From Duffyella gerundensis (GTDB taxonomy: Bacteria > Pseudomonadota > Gammaproteobacteria > Enterobacterales > Enterobacteriaceae), in the NCBI RefSeq assembly GCF_001517405.1, contig NZ_LN907827.1, positions 2,114,587-2,178,586 on the forward strand: 64,000 bases of DNA, given 5' to 3'. Numbering within the stretch: the stretch's first letter is position 1; each line of letters opens with the position of its first letter. Both the position numbers and the translations under genes were made by a program. Below are positions 9,859 to 20,776 of this stretch, piece after piece. The notes under the pieces are model-generated. The model made no database searches, was not told the DNA's origin, and worked only from the letters and a program-made list of their open reading frames with translations.

Positions 9859-10761
9859 TCAAATGTTTCGTAATAGTGGTAAAAGCTCATCCATTTTCTT
9901 CTCTACGGCCGCTTTCCCTGCGGCAATCGCCTCTTCTGCCCGATGAAAATCCAGCGTCGATATCTGCGGACAGAAGGGCTGAATCAGTACATCTGGCGGA
10001 TCGCCTGCCATACGATGGCGCTTGACGCGGTTTTCCAGCATTTGAATAGAGGTCGTCATGATCTCCATCGCACCGGGCGTCTGATTATTCCGCCTTTGAG
10101 TCATACCCATTAGCCGCTGGCGGATTGACGTACGCCAGCCGCGGCTTTCAGGTGCTACCGGCTCATCCACCGGCGGTGTGACGGACAGGAGATCCTGCTG
10201 CATGAGGTGAGCATCATGTTGTAAATCAACGGCGATCACAATATCTGCTCCAAGGGCGCGTGTCAGTGAGACAGGAACCGGGTTGACCACCGCGCCATCC
10301 ACCAACCAGTATCCATTGTAGCTTACTGGCGCCAGAAGGCCGGGCATACTGCAAGAGGCGCGCACGGCACGCTGTAGATCACCATCGGTTAGCCAGAGCT
10401 CACGCCCGGTGCTTAAGTTGGTGGCCACCACGCCGAAGGGTTTGCCGCATTCCTCGATGGTCTCGTGCGGAATCAGACGATGAATATGATTAAATACCTT
10501 CTCGCCGCGCAGCAGGCCGCCACGCCGCCAGGAAAAATCCATAAGCCGGATGACATCCCAATAGCTGAATGAGCAGACCCACTTTTCCATCAGCGGAAGA
10601 CGCTGGTTAACGTAGGCAGAGCCGACCAACGCGCCGACCGAACACCCCGCCACGACATCTATCTGAATGCCCGCCCGCTCCAGCGCCTTAATCACGCCGA
10701 TGTGCGCCCAGCCTTTTGCCGCGCCTGCGCCAAGGGCCAGGCCTATTTTTACCTGTCTCAT
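9859..10761 (-). CDS. rssA: RssA, patatin-like phospholipase family protein
   Basis: RssA is a patatin-like serine hydrolase of unknown substrate encoded with rssB. The 300-residue protein shows the oxyanion GAGAAKGWAHIG near residue 11, the nucleophile elbow GCSVGALVG, and the catalytic Asp in VDGAVVNP. Its C-terminus (CPQISTLDFHRAEEAIAAG) matches the family. No signal peptide is visible, so it should be cytosolic or peripheral. It is the first gene of the rssA-rssB unit. Confidence 0.93.
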   Translation of the reverse strand: MRQVKIGLALGAGAAKGWAHIGVIKALERAGIQIDVVAGCSVGALVGSAYVNQRLPLMEKWVCSFSYWDVIRLMDFSWRRGGLLRGEKVFNHIHRLIPHETIEECGKPFGVVATNLSTGRELWLTDGDLQRAVRASCSMPGLLAPVSYNGYWLVDGAVVNPVPVSLTRALGADIVIAVDLQHDAHLMQQDLLSVTPPVDEPVAPESRGWRTSIRQRLMGMTQRRNNQTPGAMEIMTTSIQMLENRVKRHRMAGDPPDVLIQPFCPQISTLDFHRAEEAIAAGKAAVEKKMDELLPLLRNI

Positions 10762-10865
10762 ACAACCTCTACTCTCAGCGGCATCACCCTGATGACTTCA
10801 ATTCCCTGACTCGGGTAACATAGGGCGCTTGTAAACGCTCTCATTAATCACAGTTTGGAGTTAAC

Positions 10866-11324
10866 GTGTCAGAACCCTGTCCCTGCTGCAGTGGCCAGCA
10901 GTATAGCCTATGTTGCCAGCCCTACTTAGCGCGGGCTGCTCAGCCCCCTACAGCAGAAGCCCTGATGCGTTCACGCTACAGCGCCTACGTTAAGCACGAC
11001 CTTGCCTGGCTGCTGGCCACCTGGCATCCCGCTCAGCGTTCGCCTTCACTAAGTGCGTCATTATCTGAAAGTTTTCAAAATACACAATGGCTTGGATTGA
11101 ATGTAACCGCTTGCGAAGCGGGAAACCATGAGAATGAAAGCCTGGTAACCTTTTTTGCGCGCTATGTCGAAAACCATACCAACGGCTTTATCTATGAACG
11201 TTCGCGCTTTCTTCGCGAGGATCATCGCTGGTACTATGTCGACGGTACGTACCCGCAGCCAGGCCGCAATGACGCCTGTCCATGTGGCTCGGGCAAAAAA
11301 TACAAAAAATGCTGCGGCCTTTGA
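10866..11324 (+). CDS. ychJ: YchJ, SEC-C motif protein
   Basis: YchJ is a 152-residue protein with two cysteine-rich SEC-C-type metal-binding motifs: [13 protein letters not shown] at the N-terminus and [14 protein letters not shown] at the C-terminus, flanking an NTF2-like middle part. The C-terminal motif resembles the zinc-binding tail of SecA. The function is not established. The start is GTG with a GGAG ribosome site six bases upstream. It is divergent from rssA and just upstream of purU, as in E. coli. Confidence 0.94.
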   Translation: MSEPCPCCSGQQYSLCCQPYLARAAQPPTAEALMRSRYSAYVKHDLAWLLATWHPAQRSPSLSASLSESFQNTQWLGLNVTACEAGNHENESLVTFFARYVENHTNGFIYERSRFLREDHRWYYVDGTYPQPGRNDACPCGSGKKYKKCCGL

Positions 11325-11375
11325 TGTCTGGCTCAAAAACCAGCGGATTGATTGTTTCACAGGATGCTAATTGAT

Positions 11376-12224
11376 ATGCAAGCGCAAACCATCGAAAGAA
11401 AAGTGCTTCGGACCGTTTGTCCGGATGCAAAAGGCCTGATCGCCAAAATCACCAATATTTGTTACAAGCACGAGCTTAACATCGTGCAAAACAACGAGTT
11501 CGTTGACCATCGCACCGGGCGCTTTTTTATGCGCACCGAGCTGGAAGGTATTTTCAACGACGCAACCCTGTTGGCCGATCTGGATGGCGCCCTGCCGCAG
11601 GGTGCCACTCGCGAGCTGAACTCTGCCGGTCGTCGGCGCATCGTCATTCTGGTCACTAAAGAAGCGCACTGTCTTGGCGATCTGCTGATGAAAAGCGCTT
11701 ACGGTGGGCTGGATGTGGAGATCGCAGCCGTCATCGGTAATCACGATACGCTGCGCACGCTGGTTGAACGCTTTGACATTCCGTTTGTGTTAGTCAGCCA
11801 TGAAGGCCTGACGCGCGAAGAGCATGACATTAATATGGCCGTGGAGATTGAGCGCCACCAGCCTGACTATGTTGTGTTGGCCAAATATATGCGCGTGTTA
11901 ACGCCTGCCTTTGTTCAGCGCTTCCCCAATCAGATTATTAATATTCACCACTCATTTTTACCGGCGTTTATCGGCGCACGTCCTTATCATCAGGCGTATG
12001 AGCGCGGGGTGAAAATCATTGGCGCCACGGCGCACTATGTGAATGATAATCTCGATGAAGGCCCGATCATCATGCAGGATGTGATTCACGTTGATCACAA
12101 TTACACCGCTGAAGATATGATGCGTGCTGGTCGTGACGTCGAAAAGAACGTGCTGAGTCGTGCGCTGTATAAAGTGCTGGGGCAACGGGTGTTTGTTTAC
12201 GGCAACCGCACCATCATTTTATAA
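11376..12224 (+). CDS. purU: Formyltetrahydrofolate deformylase
   Basis: PurU hydrolyses 10-formyl-tetrahydrofolate to formate and tetrahydrofolate, supplying formate to PurT and balancing one-carbon pools. An N-terminal ACT domain (residues 10-90) precedes the formyltransferase-like catalytic domain with NIHHSFLPAFIGARPYHQAYERG. I take the ATG at 11376 (MQAQTIERKVLRT), giving 282 residues against 280 in E. coli. An in-frame ATG at 11364 and a TTG at 11352 would only add residues not found in the family. A perfect inverted repeat follows the stop. Confidence 0.95.
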   Translation: MQAQTIERKVLRTVCPDAKGLIAKITNICYKHELNIVQNNEFVDHRTGRFFMRTELEGIFNDATLLADLDGALPQGATRELNSAGRRRIVILVTKEAHCLGDLLMKSAYGGLDVEIAAVIGNHDTLRTLVERFDIPFVLVSHEGLTREEHDINMAVEIERHQPDYVVLAKYMRVLTPAFVQRFPNQIINIHHSFLPAFIGARPYHQAYERGVKIIGATAHYVNDNLDEGPIIMQDVIHVDHNYTAEDMMRAGRDVEKNVLSRALYKVLGQRVFVYGNRTIIL

Positions 12225-12230
12225 GCCTTT

Positions 12231-12261
12231 TCATGCTGGTTTGTATGACGAACCAGCATGA
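12231..12261 (+). terminator. purU 3' inverted repeat
   Basis: A perfect 11-bp stem (TCATGCTGGTT and its complement) with a nine-base loop begins seven bases after the purU stop. The T-tract is poor, so it may act as a transcript-stabilising hairpin or weak terminator. Confidence 0.65.
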
Positions 12262-12305
12262 TGTTTAAATAATGGGCAAACGCCGCGGCTTTATGATGAT
12301 GGCGC

Positions 12306-12333
12306 TTTACAGCCACATTTCATTTGGTATGAT
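12306..12333 (+). promoter_or_regulatory. tyrTV promoter with GC discriminator
   Basis: TTTACA, a 16-base spacer and TATGAT are followed by a G/C-only discriminator (GCGCCCG). This is nearly the E. coli tyrT stable-RNA promoter, whose GC-rich discriminator makes it sensitive to ppGpp. The first tRNA starts about 30 bases downstream. Confidence 0.85.
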
Positions 12334-12363
12334 GCGCCCGCTTTCAGTAATAAGCAGCCCCGT

Positions 12364-12448
<85 letters not shown>

Positions 12449-12506
12449 TTTACTTCGCTGCTGCTAAGCACGTTAAACTGAATGCATGTATTACAACATG
12501 ATCCCC

Positions 12507-12591
<85 letters not shown>

Positions 12592-12829
12592 TTTCAGTTC
12601 GCCTCGCTCCTACTTGCTCTATTTTCCTGAACACTTCTTGTTATTCCCTGTTCTGTTAATTTCGTACGCTTCATCCTGCCCGAAAATGACGCCTGTTGAT
12701 TCGCAATGCCAGGGTGTCTGCCGCCCTTCCGCCTCGTTAAATTCACCCTCGCGCCTGTAGAAGCTTCGACAATCCGCCGGGCTCTCTGCTACCATCGCGG
12801 CATATTTTCCCTGCACTATGGCAACTGAA

Positions 12830-13633
12830 ATGAAATTTGTTTCTTTTAACATCAATGGGCTGCGCGCGCGTCCTCATCAACTGGCCGCGTTGGTTGAACA
12901 GCACCAGCCTGACGTCATCGGCCTGCAGGAAACAAAAGTCCATGACGATATGTTTCCGCTTGAAGAGGTCAGTAAGCTGGGCTATCACGTTTTTTATCAC
13001 GGCCAGAAAGGCCATTATGGCGTGGCGCTGCTGACTAAAACCGCCCCCACCGAGGTGCGTTATGGTTTTCCCGGCGATGAAGAAGACGCGCAGCGTCGGC
13101 TGATCATGGCCGACATCCCGAGCCCGCTGGGCGACATCACGGTGATTAACGGCTATTTCCCCCAAGGCGAAAGCCGCGACCATCCCACCAAGTTTCCCGC
13201 CAAGGCGCGCTTTTATCGCGATTTACAGGATTATCTGCAGGCGCAGCCAATGGATAAGCCCATCCTGGTGATGGGTGATATGAACATCAGCGCAACCGAT
13301 CTGGATATTGGCATTGGTGAAGAGAGCCGCAAACGCTGGCTGCGAACCGGCAAATGTTCATTTTTACCGGAAGAGCGTGAATGGATGGATCGGCTGCTGG
13401 GCTGGGGGCTGGTCGATACCTGGCGCCTGCAGCATCCTGAAGATAACGAGCAGTTCTCGTGGTTTGACTACCGTTCCAAAGGGTTTGATGACAATCGCGG
13501 ATTGCGCATCGACCTGCTGCTGGCCAGCCAGCCACTGGCGGAACGCCTTGCTGAAACCGGCATCGATTATCAGATCCGTGCGATGGAGAAGCCCTCCGAT
13601 CATGCGCCGGTCTGGGCCAGCTTTACGCTGTAA
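12830..13633 (+). CDS. xthA: Exonuclease III
   Basis: ExoIII is the main AP endonuclease and 3'-5' exonuclease/3'-phosphatase of base-excision repair. The 267-residue protein has the EEP fold: N-terminal [10 protein letters not shown], the catalytic Glu in [24 protein letters not shown], and the C-terminal Asp-His of SDHAPVW. I start it at ATG 12830 ([11 protein letters not shown]), matching E. coli. An in-frame ATG at 12818 adds only four residues, and neither start has a clear ribosome site. Confidence 0.96.
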   Translation: MKFVSFNINGLRARPHQLAALVEQHQPDVIGLQETKVHDDMFPLEEVSKLGYHVFYHGQKGHYGVALLTKTAPTEVRYGFPGDEEDAQRRLIMADIPSPLGDITVINGYFPQGESRDHPTKFPAKARFYRDLQDYLQAQPMDKPILVMGDMNISATDLDIGIGEESRKRWLRTGKCSFLPEEREWMDRLLGWGLVDTWRLQHPEDNEQFSWFDYRSKGFDDNRGLRIDLLLASQPLAERLAETGIDYQIRAMEKPSDHAPVWASFTL

Positions 13634-13669
13634 TCGCAACGAGCCGCGGCTGATCCGCGGCCCGTTCGA

Positions 13670-13975
13670 CTATTTCAGGACTTTCCAGATCAAATTATTG
13701 GTGCCCAGTGATTTCTCGTCACGGGAACATTGCAGAATAATGCCCTCCGCTTTAACGAGCGATCCTTCACTGTAGCGCCGATTCTCGTAAGTACAGCAAC
13801 GCTGACAGTCATCCTGCTGCCGCTGCTGATTTTGCGTCCAGACTTCCGGCGGCAGATCAACCACCACATCCGCGTTACCGCCCTGAGAAGGCATTGAGTT
13901 GTACTCTTCACGGTGCGCCATCGCTGCACTACTGACCATCAACATTATTGCTATTGCCGCCGCTCTTTTTCGCAC
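13670..13975 (-). CDS. ynjH: YnjH-like secreted DUF1496 protein
   Basis: This is a small exported protein of unknown function in the YnjH/DUF1496 family. The mature part has [10 protein letters not shown], a cysteine cluster [16 protein letters not shown], and [12 protein letters not shown], as in E. coli YnjH. I choose the GTG at 13975: GGAG lies eight bases upstream, and the reading [20 protein letters not shown] is a proper Sec signal peptide with an AMA cleavage site, giving 101 residues. The longer upstream reading would destroy the signal. The start overlaps the 3' end of topB by 47 bases, so the two are probably coupled. Confidence 0.85.
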   Translation of the reverse strand: MRKRAAAIAIMLMVSSAAMAHREEYNSMPSQGGNADVVVDLPPEVWTQNQQRQQDDCQRCCTYENRRYSEGSLVKAEGIILQCSRDEKSLGTNNLIWKVLK

Positions 13976-15887
13976 TGGTCTTTCTCCGATAGGTCGTCTG
14001 TTTAGCCGGGCGGCTGCCTTTTTTTGCTGCGGGCAGGCCACGGAATGCATGCGCAGCGGGTTGTTGACGCGCCTGCGCAATAAGCTGATAGAGCGTCTCA
14101 ACCAGCGGCTGCATAAAGTCCTGATAGCGACACTGCTTCTCGCTGATTTTAGTCAGCGTTGATTCCCACTGCGCGGTCATATCGGGCCGGGCAGCCATTT
14201 CCGGCAGCGAATGAATCAGGGCGCGCCCCGCTTCGCTGGCATGAATGGCGCGCCCCTGCTTAAACAAGAAGGTACGTTTGAATAGCAGCTCAATGATGCC
14301 GGCACGTGTCGCCTCAGTGCCTAAACCATCGGTCGATCGGAGGATTTTCTTTAGATCTTTATCCTGCACAAAGCGGGCAATGCCGGTCATGGCGGAGAGC
14401 AACGTCGCATCGGTGAAGGGCCGCGGTGGCTGCGTTTGCTTGGCCAGCACTTCGCCATGCTCACAGTGCAGCTCATCGCCTTTAGCCACCACCGGCAGCG
14501 GCGTACCGTCATTTTCCTCATCGCGCTCTTTGCTTCCCAGCATGGCGCGCCAGCCCGCTTCCGCCAGAAAACGGGCTCTGGCGCTGAATTTGCCGCCCGC
14601 AATATCGAGATCGATCACGCATTTGCGGAACAGCGCATCCTGACAGAATTGCATCAAATATTGTCTGGCCACCAGCGCATAAATATTGGCTTCGTTTTCA
14701 CTGAGATTAACGCTGCTGCTGCGTGCAGTTGGAATGATGGCGTGGTGAGCGTCAACTTTTTTATCATCCCAGCAGCGGTTACGGCGATTAGTATCGGCAT
14801 CTTCCGGCAACGCCAGCGTCGGCTGATGCTGCTGAATCGCCTTGAGCACCGCGTGACGTCCGTTGAAATGCTCATCGGGCAGATACCGGCTGTCCGAGCG
14901 CGGATAGGTGATCAGCTTGTGCGTTTCATAGAGCCGCTGGCAGGTATCCAGCACGGTTTGCGCACTCAGCCCAAAACGCTTAGCGGCTTCAATTTGTAGG
15001 CTGGAGAGAGAGAACGGCAGCGGCGCGGTTTCACTTTCACGCTTATCCTGATAGCCGCTGACCCTAGCTGGCACACCCTGAATACGCGCTACTACGTGAT
15101 CGGCCAGCGGACGGTGCAGCAATCGGCCCTCTTCATCCTGCCAGGGTTCACAGGATTCGCTGGGCTGCCATAGCGCGGTAAACCGTACGCCATCGGGCGT
15201 AATAATGTGCGCTTTGACTTCGAAATAGTCTTTGGCGACGAAGTTTTCGATCTCTTCATCGCGGCGCACCACCAGCCCTAACACCGGCGTTTGCACCCGT
15301 CCGACCGAAAGCACACCATCGTAACCAGCGTTGCGCCCCAGCAGCGTATAGGCACGGGTCATATTGATGCCGTAAAGCCAGTCGGCGCGAGAACGGGCCA
15401 GCGCAGAGACACAAAGTGGCACAAACTCACGGTTTTCACGCAGCCGGCCAATCGCCTTCTCCACCGCCTGCGGATTGAGATCGTTAATCAGGCAGCGCTG
15501 CACTTTTTCGCGTTTCTCTGCCGACAGACCAAGATAGTCGATCACTTCATCGACCAGCAGCTGGCCTTCGCGGTCCGGATCGCCTGCGTGCACCACTTGT
15601 GAGGCCTGCGTCAGTAAGCCTTTGATCACTTTCAGCTGTTTCGCCACCGACGGACGCGGCTGCAGCTGCCATTTTTCCGGTACGATAGGCAGATCGGCCA
15701 GTGACCAACGGGCGTACTTACTGTCATAGCTGTCCGGCTGAGCCTGCTCCAGCAGGTGACCTACGCACCAGGTCACCATTTGATCGTTGCCACAGGCAAT
15801 GAAGCCATCGCCGCGACGATGTGGCTTGGGCAGCACATCTGCAATGGCGCGGGCGAGGCTGGGTTTTTCTGCAATAAACAAACGCAT
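13929..15887 (-). CDS. topB: DNA topoisomerase III
   Basis: TopB is a type IA topoisomerase that decatenates DNA and acts with RecQ. The 652-residue protein (E. coli 653) starts [20 protein letters not shown] with the TOPRIM motif. It has the acidic [10 protein letters not shown] and the active-site Tyr in [15 protein letters not shown], near residue 328. The tail is the usual Lys/Arg-rich nucleic-acid-binding extension. I start at the ATG at 15887 by homology; a TTG at 15920 would add eleven residues. In E. coli selD follows upstream of topB; here it is absent. Confidence 0.95.
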   Translation of the reverse strand: MRLFIAEKPSLARAIADVLPKPHRRGDGFIACGNDQMVTWCVGHLLEQAQPDSYDSKYARWSLADLPIVPEKWQLQPRPSVAKQLKVIKGLLTQASQVVHAGDPDREGQLLVDEVIDYLGLSAEKREKVQRCLINDLNPQAVEKAIGRLRENREFVPLCVSALARSRADWLYGINMTRAYTLLGRNAGYDGVLSVGRVQTPVLGLVVRRDEEIENFVAKDYFEVKAHIITPDGVRFTALWQPSESCEPWQDEEGRLLHRPLADHVVARIQGVPARVSGYQDKRESETAPLPFSLSSLQIEAAKRFGLSAQTVLDTCQRLYETHKLITYPRSDSRYLPDEHFNGRHAVLKAIQQHQPTLALPEDADTNRRNRCWDDKKVDAHHAIIPTARSSSVNLSENEANIYALVARQYLMQFCQDALFRKCVIDLDIAGGKFSARARFLAEAGWRAMLGSKERDEENDGTPLPVVAKGDELHCEHGEVLAKQTQPPRPFTDATLLSAMTGIARFVQDKDLKKILRSTDGLGTEATRAGIIELLFKRTFLFKQGRAIHASEAGRALIHSLPEMAARPDMTAQWESTLTKISEKQCRYQDFMQPLVETLYQLIAQARQQPAAHAFRGLPAAKKGSRPAKQTTYRRKTSAKKSGGNSNNVDGQ

Positions 15888-16168
15888 CTGTTGCCGGCAA
15901 CCTTCTACTCGAAAAGACAAAAATCCTCGGCGTTGTCTTGCGCCGAATAAATCCGCCAGGGCTTAATCAGCCCTGTGCAGAGAGGCGAAATCTTAACGTG
16001 CTGCGGCGCCTGCGCACCAGCAGATTGCGCCGAGATGCGCGCGGCATCGCAAGATTTTGCGGCGGCTATAGTAGCGTTTTCAACGTAAGCTGATAAGGGG
16101 ATTGAGAAATTTCGCGGACAGGGCACACGGCAAGCCCGGCAGGGCAAGCACTGCCCTGCTTTACGCCA

Positions 16169-16720
16169 TCAGAAATAACGGACAAACGGCGCGTGATCGG
16201 GTGGCAGAACGGTAGTGGAGGATTTAAGTTGCGGCGTACCTAAGTAGAGAAAGCCCACAATGGCATCCTGCTCGCGGCAGCCAAACGCCTCACGCACCGC
16301 CGCGTGATCGGTCCATGGGCCGCTACGCCAGATGCCGTTAAAGCCCTGCGCCTGCGCCGCCATCTGCATGGCCATCACCGCACAGCCTGCGGACACCACC
16401 TGTTCCCAGCGCGGGACTTTATGATGTGCTTCGCAATGCGCCACCACAGTAATGATCATCGGTGCGCGGAATGGCGATTTTTGCGCTTTATCAATCGCCT
16501 TCTGTTCCATGTCATCATCGCGCGCGCATTTTTCCAGCAGCTGGCTGAAGCGTTCGCGCCCTTCCCCTTCGACAATAATGAAGCGCCATGGCTGAAGTGT
16601 ACCGTGATCGGGGGCGCGCATGCCCGCCCTGATGATATTCTCCAGCGCCTCGCCGGCTGGCGCGGGCTCACTGAGCCGCGATGCAGAACGTCGGTTTACC
16701 AATAAATCCAGCGCATCCAT
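16169..16720 (-). CDS. ydjA: YdjA, nitroreductase-family FMN protein
   Basis: YdjA is a small flavin reductase of the nitroreductase family with unknown physiological substrate. The 183-residue protein has the FMN-binding N-terminus [25 protein letters not shown], and the C-terminal GFLYLGTPQ. Its length matches E. coli. It is divergent from sppA, as in E. coli. The 281 bases between it and topB contain no recognisable gene, whereas E. coli has selD there. Confidence 0.93.
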   Translation of the reverse strand: MDALDLLVNRRSASRLSEPAPAGEALENIIRAGMRAPDHGTLQPWRFIIVEGEGRERFSQLLEKCARDDDMEQKAIDKAQKSPFRAPMIITVVAHCEAHHKVPRWEQVVSAGCAVMAMQMAAQAQGFNGIWRSGPWTDHAAVREAFGCREQDAIVGFLYLGTPQLKSSTTVLPPDHAPFVRYF

Positions 16721-16880
16721 CTGAGCCTCCTGATAATGATTAGCATTAACAACAAACTAGCACAGGCCAGCACTTTGTAACAGTCGCGCTCGATTTCATG
16801 CTGACTTTTAGCACGCCGCTCTTTAGGATGAGTGCGGTAATCGGACCTCTGCGGTCTGAATGAGATAATAGGGAGATGCT

Positions 16881-18737
16881 ATGCGCACCTTGTGGCGAAT
16901 TATTGCTGGTTTCTTTAAGTGGAGCTGGCGCGTTTTAAATTTTATCAGGGAATTTATCCTGAACCTTTTTTTGATTTTTTTAGTGCTGGTGGGCGTAGGC
17001 ATCTGGCTGCAAATTAATCATGCGTCTGCTCCCGCTGATGTGCAGCGCGGCGCGCTAAAAATCGATCTGACCGGCGTGGTGGTGGATAAGCCCTCGGTCA
17101 GCAATAAGCTCAGCAAACTGAGCCGTCAGCTTCTGGGTGCCAGCAGCGATCGCCTCAAAGAAAACTCCCTGTTTGATGTCGTTGATGCCATTCGCCAGGC
17201 AAGAGATGACAAAAACATCACCGGCATTGTGCTCGATTTACGCGATTTTGCCGGCGCCGATCAGCCTTCGCTGCAATACATCGGTAAAGCGCTGCGCCAG
17301 TTCCGTGACGCGGGCAAACCTATATTCGCCACCGGCGACAGCTACACGCAGGCACAATATTATCTGGCCAGCTATGCCAATAAAATCTATCTCTCGCCGC
17401 AGGGCGCGGTTGACCTGCACGGTTTTGCCACTAACGGCCTTTACTACAAATCGCTGCTGGATAAGTTAAAGGTCAGCTCGCACGTCTTCCGCGTGGGTAC
17501 CTATAAGTCTGCCGTGGAACCCTTCCTGCGTGATGACATGTCGCCTGCCGCCCGCGAAGCGGACAGCCGCTGGATTGGCGAGCTGTGGCAGAACTATCTC
17601 AATACCGTTTCCGCTAACCGCCAGATTACCCCGGATCAGCTGTTCCCGGGTGCTCAGGGCGTGATTGTCGGCCTGCAGAAAGCAGAAGGCGATACCGCGA
17701 AGTATGCGCTTGATAACAAGCTGGTAGATCAGCTCGCCACGCGAGCCAACATTGAGCAGCTGTTCAGCAAAACCTTTGGCTGGGACAAGCAGAGCAACGA
17801 TTATCATGCGATCAGCATTTACGATTATCCGCTGCACGCCAGCACCCAGGATAACGGCAATATCGCGGTAATCCTGGCTAACGGTGCCATCATGGATGGC
17901 GAAGAGACCGCCAGCAGCGTTGGCGGCGACACCACCGCCATGCAAATTCGTGAAGCGCGTCTCGATCCTAAAATCAAGGCGATCGTGTTCCGTGTGAACA
18001 GCCCTGGCGGCAGCGTTACCGCTTCTGAGGTGATTCGCGAAGAGCTGGCGGCGGCGCGTGCAGCCGGCAAGCCGGTGGTAGTCTCAATGGGCGGCATGGC
18101 GGCCTCCGGCGGCTACTGGATCTCTACGCCAGCGGATTACATTTTGGCCAGCCCAACCACACTAACCGGTTCAATTGGTATTTTTGGCGTCATCAACACC
18201 GTTGAAAACAGCCTGAACGAAATTGGCGTGCATGGCGATGGCGTTGCTACATCGCCGCTGGCCGACGTATCAACCACCAAGGCGTTGCCGCCAGAAGTGC
18301 AGCAGATGATGCAAATCAGCATTGAAAGCGGCTATAAAAACTTCATTGGTCTGGTTGCCAAATCGCGTAACAAAACGCCGCAAGAGATCGATCAGATTGC
18401 GCAGGGCCATGTCTGGACCGGCAGCGATGCCAAAGCCAATGGTCTGGTGGACGCGCTGGGCGACTTTGATGATGCCGTCGACAAAGCGGCCGCGCTGGCC
18501 AAACTGAGTCAGCCGCAGCTGAGCTGGTACCAGGATGAACCAGGACTGGTTGACATGATGCTTAATCAGGTTGACGCATCGGTTCGCGCCACGCTGCCTG
18601 CTGCCGTCCAGGCGCTGCTGCCTGCGCCGGTTGCCGAAGTGATGTCAGCCATGCAATCTCAGCCTGGCATGATGACCAAAATGAACGATCCGGCCCATCG
18701 TTATGCCTTCTGTCTGACCTGCGGACAGGTGCGATAA
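16881..18737 (+). CDS. sppA: Protease IV, signal peptide peptidase SppA
   Basis: SppA is an inner-membrane tetrameric serine protease that degrades cleaved signal peptides from the periplasmic side. The 618-residue protein has one N-terminal membrane anchor (residues 24-46, [19 protein letters not shown]). A catalytic Lys209 lies in [10 protein letters not shown] of the N-domain, and the nucleophile Ser409 in [10 protein letters not shown] of the C-domain; both positions were counted and equal the E. coli numbering. It is monocistronic with its own terminator. Confidence 0.97.
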   Translation: MRTLWRIIAGFFKWSWRVLNFIREFILNLFLIFLVLVGVGIWLQINHASAPADVQRGALKIDLTGVVVDKPSVSNKLSKLSRQLLGASSDRLKENSLFDVVDAIRQARDDKNITGIVLDLRDFAGADQPSLQYIGKALRQFRDAGKPIFATGDSYTQAQYYLASYANKIYLSPQGAVDLHGFATNGLYYKSLLDKLKVSSHVFRVGTYKSAVEPFLRDDMSPAAREADSRWIGELWQNYLNTVSANRQITPDQLFPGAQGVIVGLQKAEGDTAKYALDNKLVDQLATRANIEQLFSKTFGWDKQSNDYHAISIYDYPLHASTQDNGNIAVILANGAIMDGEETASSVGGDTTAMQIREARLDPKIKAIVFRVNSPGGSVTASEVIREELAAARAAGKPVVVSMGGMAASGGYWISTPADYILASPTTLTGSIGIFGVINTVENSLNEIGVHGDGVATSPLADVSTTKALPPEVQQMMQISIESGYKNFIGLVAKSRNKTPQEIDQIAQGHVWTGSDAKANGLVDALGDFDDAVDKAAALAKLSQPQLSWYQDEPGLVDMMLNQVDASVRATLPAAVQALLPAPVAEVMSAMQSQPGMMTKMNDPAHRYAFCLTCGQVR

Positions 18738-18742
18738 AGTTC

Positions 18743-18771
18743 ACAGCCCGGCCACTGGTCGGGCTGTTTTT
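18743..18771 (+). terminator. sppA terminator
   Basis: An 8-bp perfect stem ACAGCCCG/CGGGCTGT with a nine-base loop is followed by T5. Confidence 0.9.
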
Positions 18772-18821
18772 CCCCCGCTTTCCTTCTATAATGCGCCTTT
18801 CGTGGCAAGCCTGAGTTACCC

Positions 18822-19838
18822 ATGCATAAGAAAAATATTTACGTCGCCTATACGGGCGGAACCATCGGGATGCAGCGTTCAGCGCAGGGCTATATTCCGG
18901 TTTCAGGACATCTTCAGCAGCAGCTGGCCAATATGCCCGAGTTCCACCGCGCCGAAATGCCGCTGTTTACCATTCATGAATATCAGCCGCTGATGGACTC
19001 TTCAGACATGACCCCTGAAGACTGGCTGGCCATCGCCAATGACATCAAAAAGAACTACGATCGCTATGATGGCTTTGTGATCCTGCACGGTACCGACACC
19101 ATGGCGTTCACCGCATCGGCGCTGTCGTTTATGCTGGAAAACCTCACCAAACCCGTGATCGTCACCGGCTCGCAAATTCCGCTGGCTGAGCTGCGTTCTG
19201 ATGGTCAGCAGAATCTACTCAATTCGCTGTTTGTCGCGGCCAACTATCCCATCAGCGAAGTCACCTTGTTCTTTAATAACACGCTGTTTCGCGGCAACCG
19301 CACCACCAAAGCCCACGCCGACGGTTTCAATGCTTTTGCCTCGCCAAATCTGGCGCCGTTGCTGGAAGCGGGTATTCATATTCGCCGCCTCGGCACGCCG
19401 CCTGCGCCACAGGGCAAGGGTGAGCTGATCGTTCATCCGATCACGCCACAGCCAATCGGCGTGGTCACTATCTATCCGGGGATTTCTGCGGAGGTGGTGC
19501 GCAACTTTTTACGACAACCAGTCAAAGCGCTGATTTTGCGCTCGTACGGCGTTGGTAATGCGCCGCAAAACCCGGAGTTTATTAATGAGCTGAAGCAGGC
19601 AGCAGAACGCGGCATCGTGGTGGTGAACCTGACGCAGTGTATGTCCGGCAAGGTCAATATGGGCGGTTACGCCACCGGCAACGCGCTGGCGCATGCTGGT
19701 GTCGTCAGCGGTTCTGACCTGACGGTGGAGGCGACGCTGACCAAGCTGCACTTCCTGCTCAGCCAGTCATTGACCAGCGATCAGGTCCGCCAGCAGATGC
19801 AGGCTAACCTGCGCGGCGAACTCACCCCTGACGAATAA
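18822..19838 (+). CDS. ansA: L-asparaginase I, cytosolic
   Basis: AnsA hydrolyses asparagine to aspartate and ammonia in the cytosol. The 338-residue protein carries the N-terminal nucleophile motif YTGGTIGM (Thr near residue 13), the second threonine motif HGTDTMAFTAS, and GSQIPLAELRSDG. No signal peptide is present, separating it from periplasmic AnsB. It is followed 12 bases later by pncA, the conserved ansA-pncA operon. Confidence 0.96.
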   Translation: MHKKNIYVAYTGGTIGMQRSAQGYIPVSGHLQQQLANMPEFHRAEMPLFTIHEYQPLMDSSDMTPEDWLAIANDIKKNYDRYDGFVILHGTDTMAFTASALSFMLENLTKPVIVTGSQIPLAELRSDGQQNLLNSLFVAANYPISEVTLFFNNTLFRGNRTTKAHADGFNAFASPNLAPLLEAGIHIRRLGTPPAPQGKGELIVHPITPQPIGVVTIYPGISAEVVRNFLRQPVKALILRSYGVGNAPQNPEFINELKQAAERGIVVVNLTQCMSGKVNMGGYATGNALAHAGVVSGSDLTVEATLTKLHFLLSQSLTSDQVRQQMQANLRGELTPDE

Positions 19839-19850
19839 GCAGGAGAAACA

Positions 19851-20459
19851 ATGAAACGGGCACTGGTACTTATCGATCTGCAAAACGATTTTTGCCCCGG
19901 CGGGCCGATGGCGGTAGCCGAGGGCGATTTAACCGTTGAAGTAGCAAATCAGTATGCACAGGCGTTTAAGCAACGTGGTGAATGCGTGATCGCTTTACAG
20001 GACTGGCACCCTGCCAGACACGGCAGTTTTGCTTCGGTTTCTGGCGAACCGGTTTATACCCTCGGCGAACTCAACGGTCTGCCGCAAATTTGGTGGCCCG
20101 ATCACGCGATTCAACACAGCCCGGGCGCCGATTTTCATCCCGCGCTCGATCGCAGCGTCATCGAAGCGATTTTCCACAAAGGCGAAGATGTGGATGTCGA
20201 CAGCTACAGCGCCTTTTTCGATAACGGTCACCGGCGCCAGACAGAACTGCACGGCTGGTTGCAGGCGCGCGGCATTACGCATTTAGTGATGCTGGGGCTG
20301 GCAACCGATTATTGCGTGAAGTACAGCGTGCTGGATGCGCTGGAGCTGGGTTATCAGGTTGACGTGATCAAAGCAGGCTGTCGCGGGGTAAATTTATCGC
20401 CGGAAGACAGCGACATCGCGTTCGCACAGATGGCCGCGCAGGGCGCGACGCTGATTTAA
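19851..20459 (+). CDS. pncA: Nicotinamidase
   Basis: PncA hydrolyses nicotinamide to nicotinate for NAD salvage; the family also activates pyrazinamide. The 202-residue protein has the catalytic triad Asp9 (VLIDLQNDF), Lys110 (FHKGED) and Cys155 (GLATDYCVKYS), and the metal ligands Asp51, His53 and His85 (DWHPARHG, PDHAIQ). It is about eleven residues shorter than E. coli PncA, at the C-terminal end. It forms an operon with ansA. Confidence 0.95.
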   Translation: MKRALVLIDLQNDFCPGGPMAVAEGDLTVEVANQYAQAFKQRGECVIALQDWHPARHGSFASVSGEPVYTLGELNGLPQIWWPDHAIQHSPGADFHPALDRSVIEAIFHKGEDVDVDSYSAFFDNGHRRQTELHGWLQARGITHLVMLGLATDYCVKYSVLDALELGYQVDVIKAGCRGVNLSPEDSDIAFAQMAAQGATLI

Positions 20460-20465
20460 AAACAG

Positions 20466-20483
20466 AGGCTGCCGCGGCAGCCT
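20466..20483. terminator. pncA/yeaC bidirectional hairpin
   Basis: An 18-base perfect palindrome AGGCTGCCGCGGCAGCCT lies in the 32-base gap between convergent pncA and yeaC. The T-tract is short. Confidence 0.6.
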
Positions 20484-20491
20484 TTGTCATA

Positions 20492-20773
20492 TTAGTGCAG
20501 AGTAAGCCGGGTAATGTCGTCATCAATACCCAGTTCTTGCTTGAGCTGCTTTTTGCTTTTGGTGACGATATCGCCGCCCTTCGCAATGCTCATATGCTGC
20601 GCCTGCTCGTTGTGCTGAGACTGCCACAGCATCACTAGCTGTAGCGAATGCGCTTTTTGTTCCGGGGTCAGCGCCACGCCGTCTGGCCATTTCCCCAGCT
20701 CAACGGCCGTCGCCAGACGTTGATAAACCTCTGGCGTCATTGCCGCCAGTACACTCTGTAGATCCTTATCCAT
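20492..20773 (-). CDS. yeaC: YeaC, DUF1315 family protein
   Basis: YeaC is a 93-residue soluble protein of the DUF1315 family with no established function. Family features visible are MTPEVYQRLATAVELGKWPDGVALTP and the Lys-rich stretch near the C-terminus. It starts three bases after the msrB stop, so the two form an operon, the arrangement seen in E. coli. Confidence 0.9.
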   Translation of the reverse strand: MDKDLQSVLAAMTPEVYQRLATAVELGKWPDGVALTPEQKAHSLQLVMLWQSQHNEQAQHMSIAKGGDIVTKSKKQLKQELGIDDDITRLTLH

Positions 20774-20776
20774 GGC

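Noticed and set aside
14436..14999. Large frames opposite topB, adhE, galU, ugd and other genes
   Set aside because: They are shadow frames on the opposite strand of well-conserved genes and have no family resemblance.
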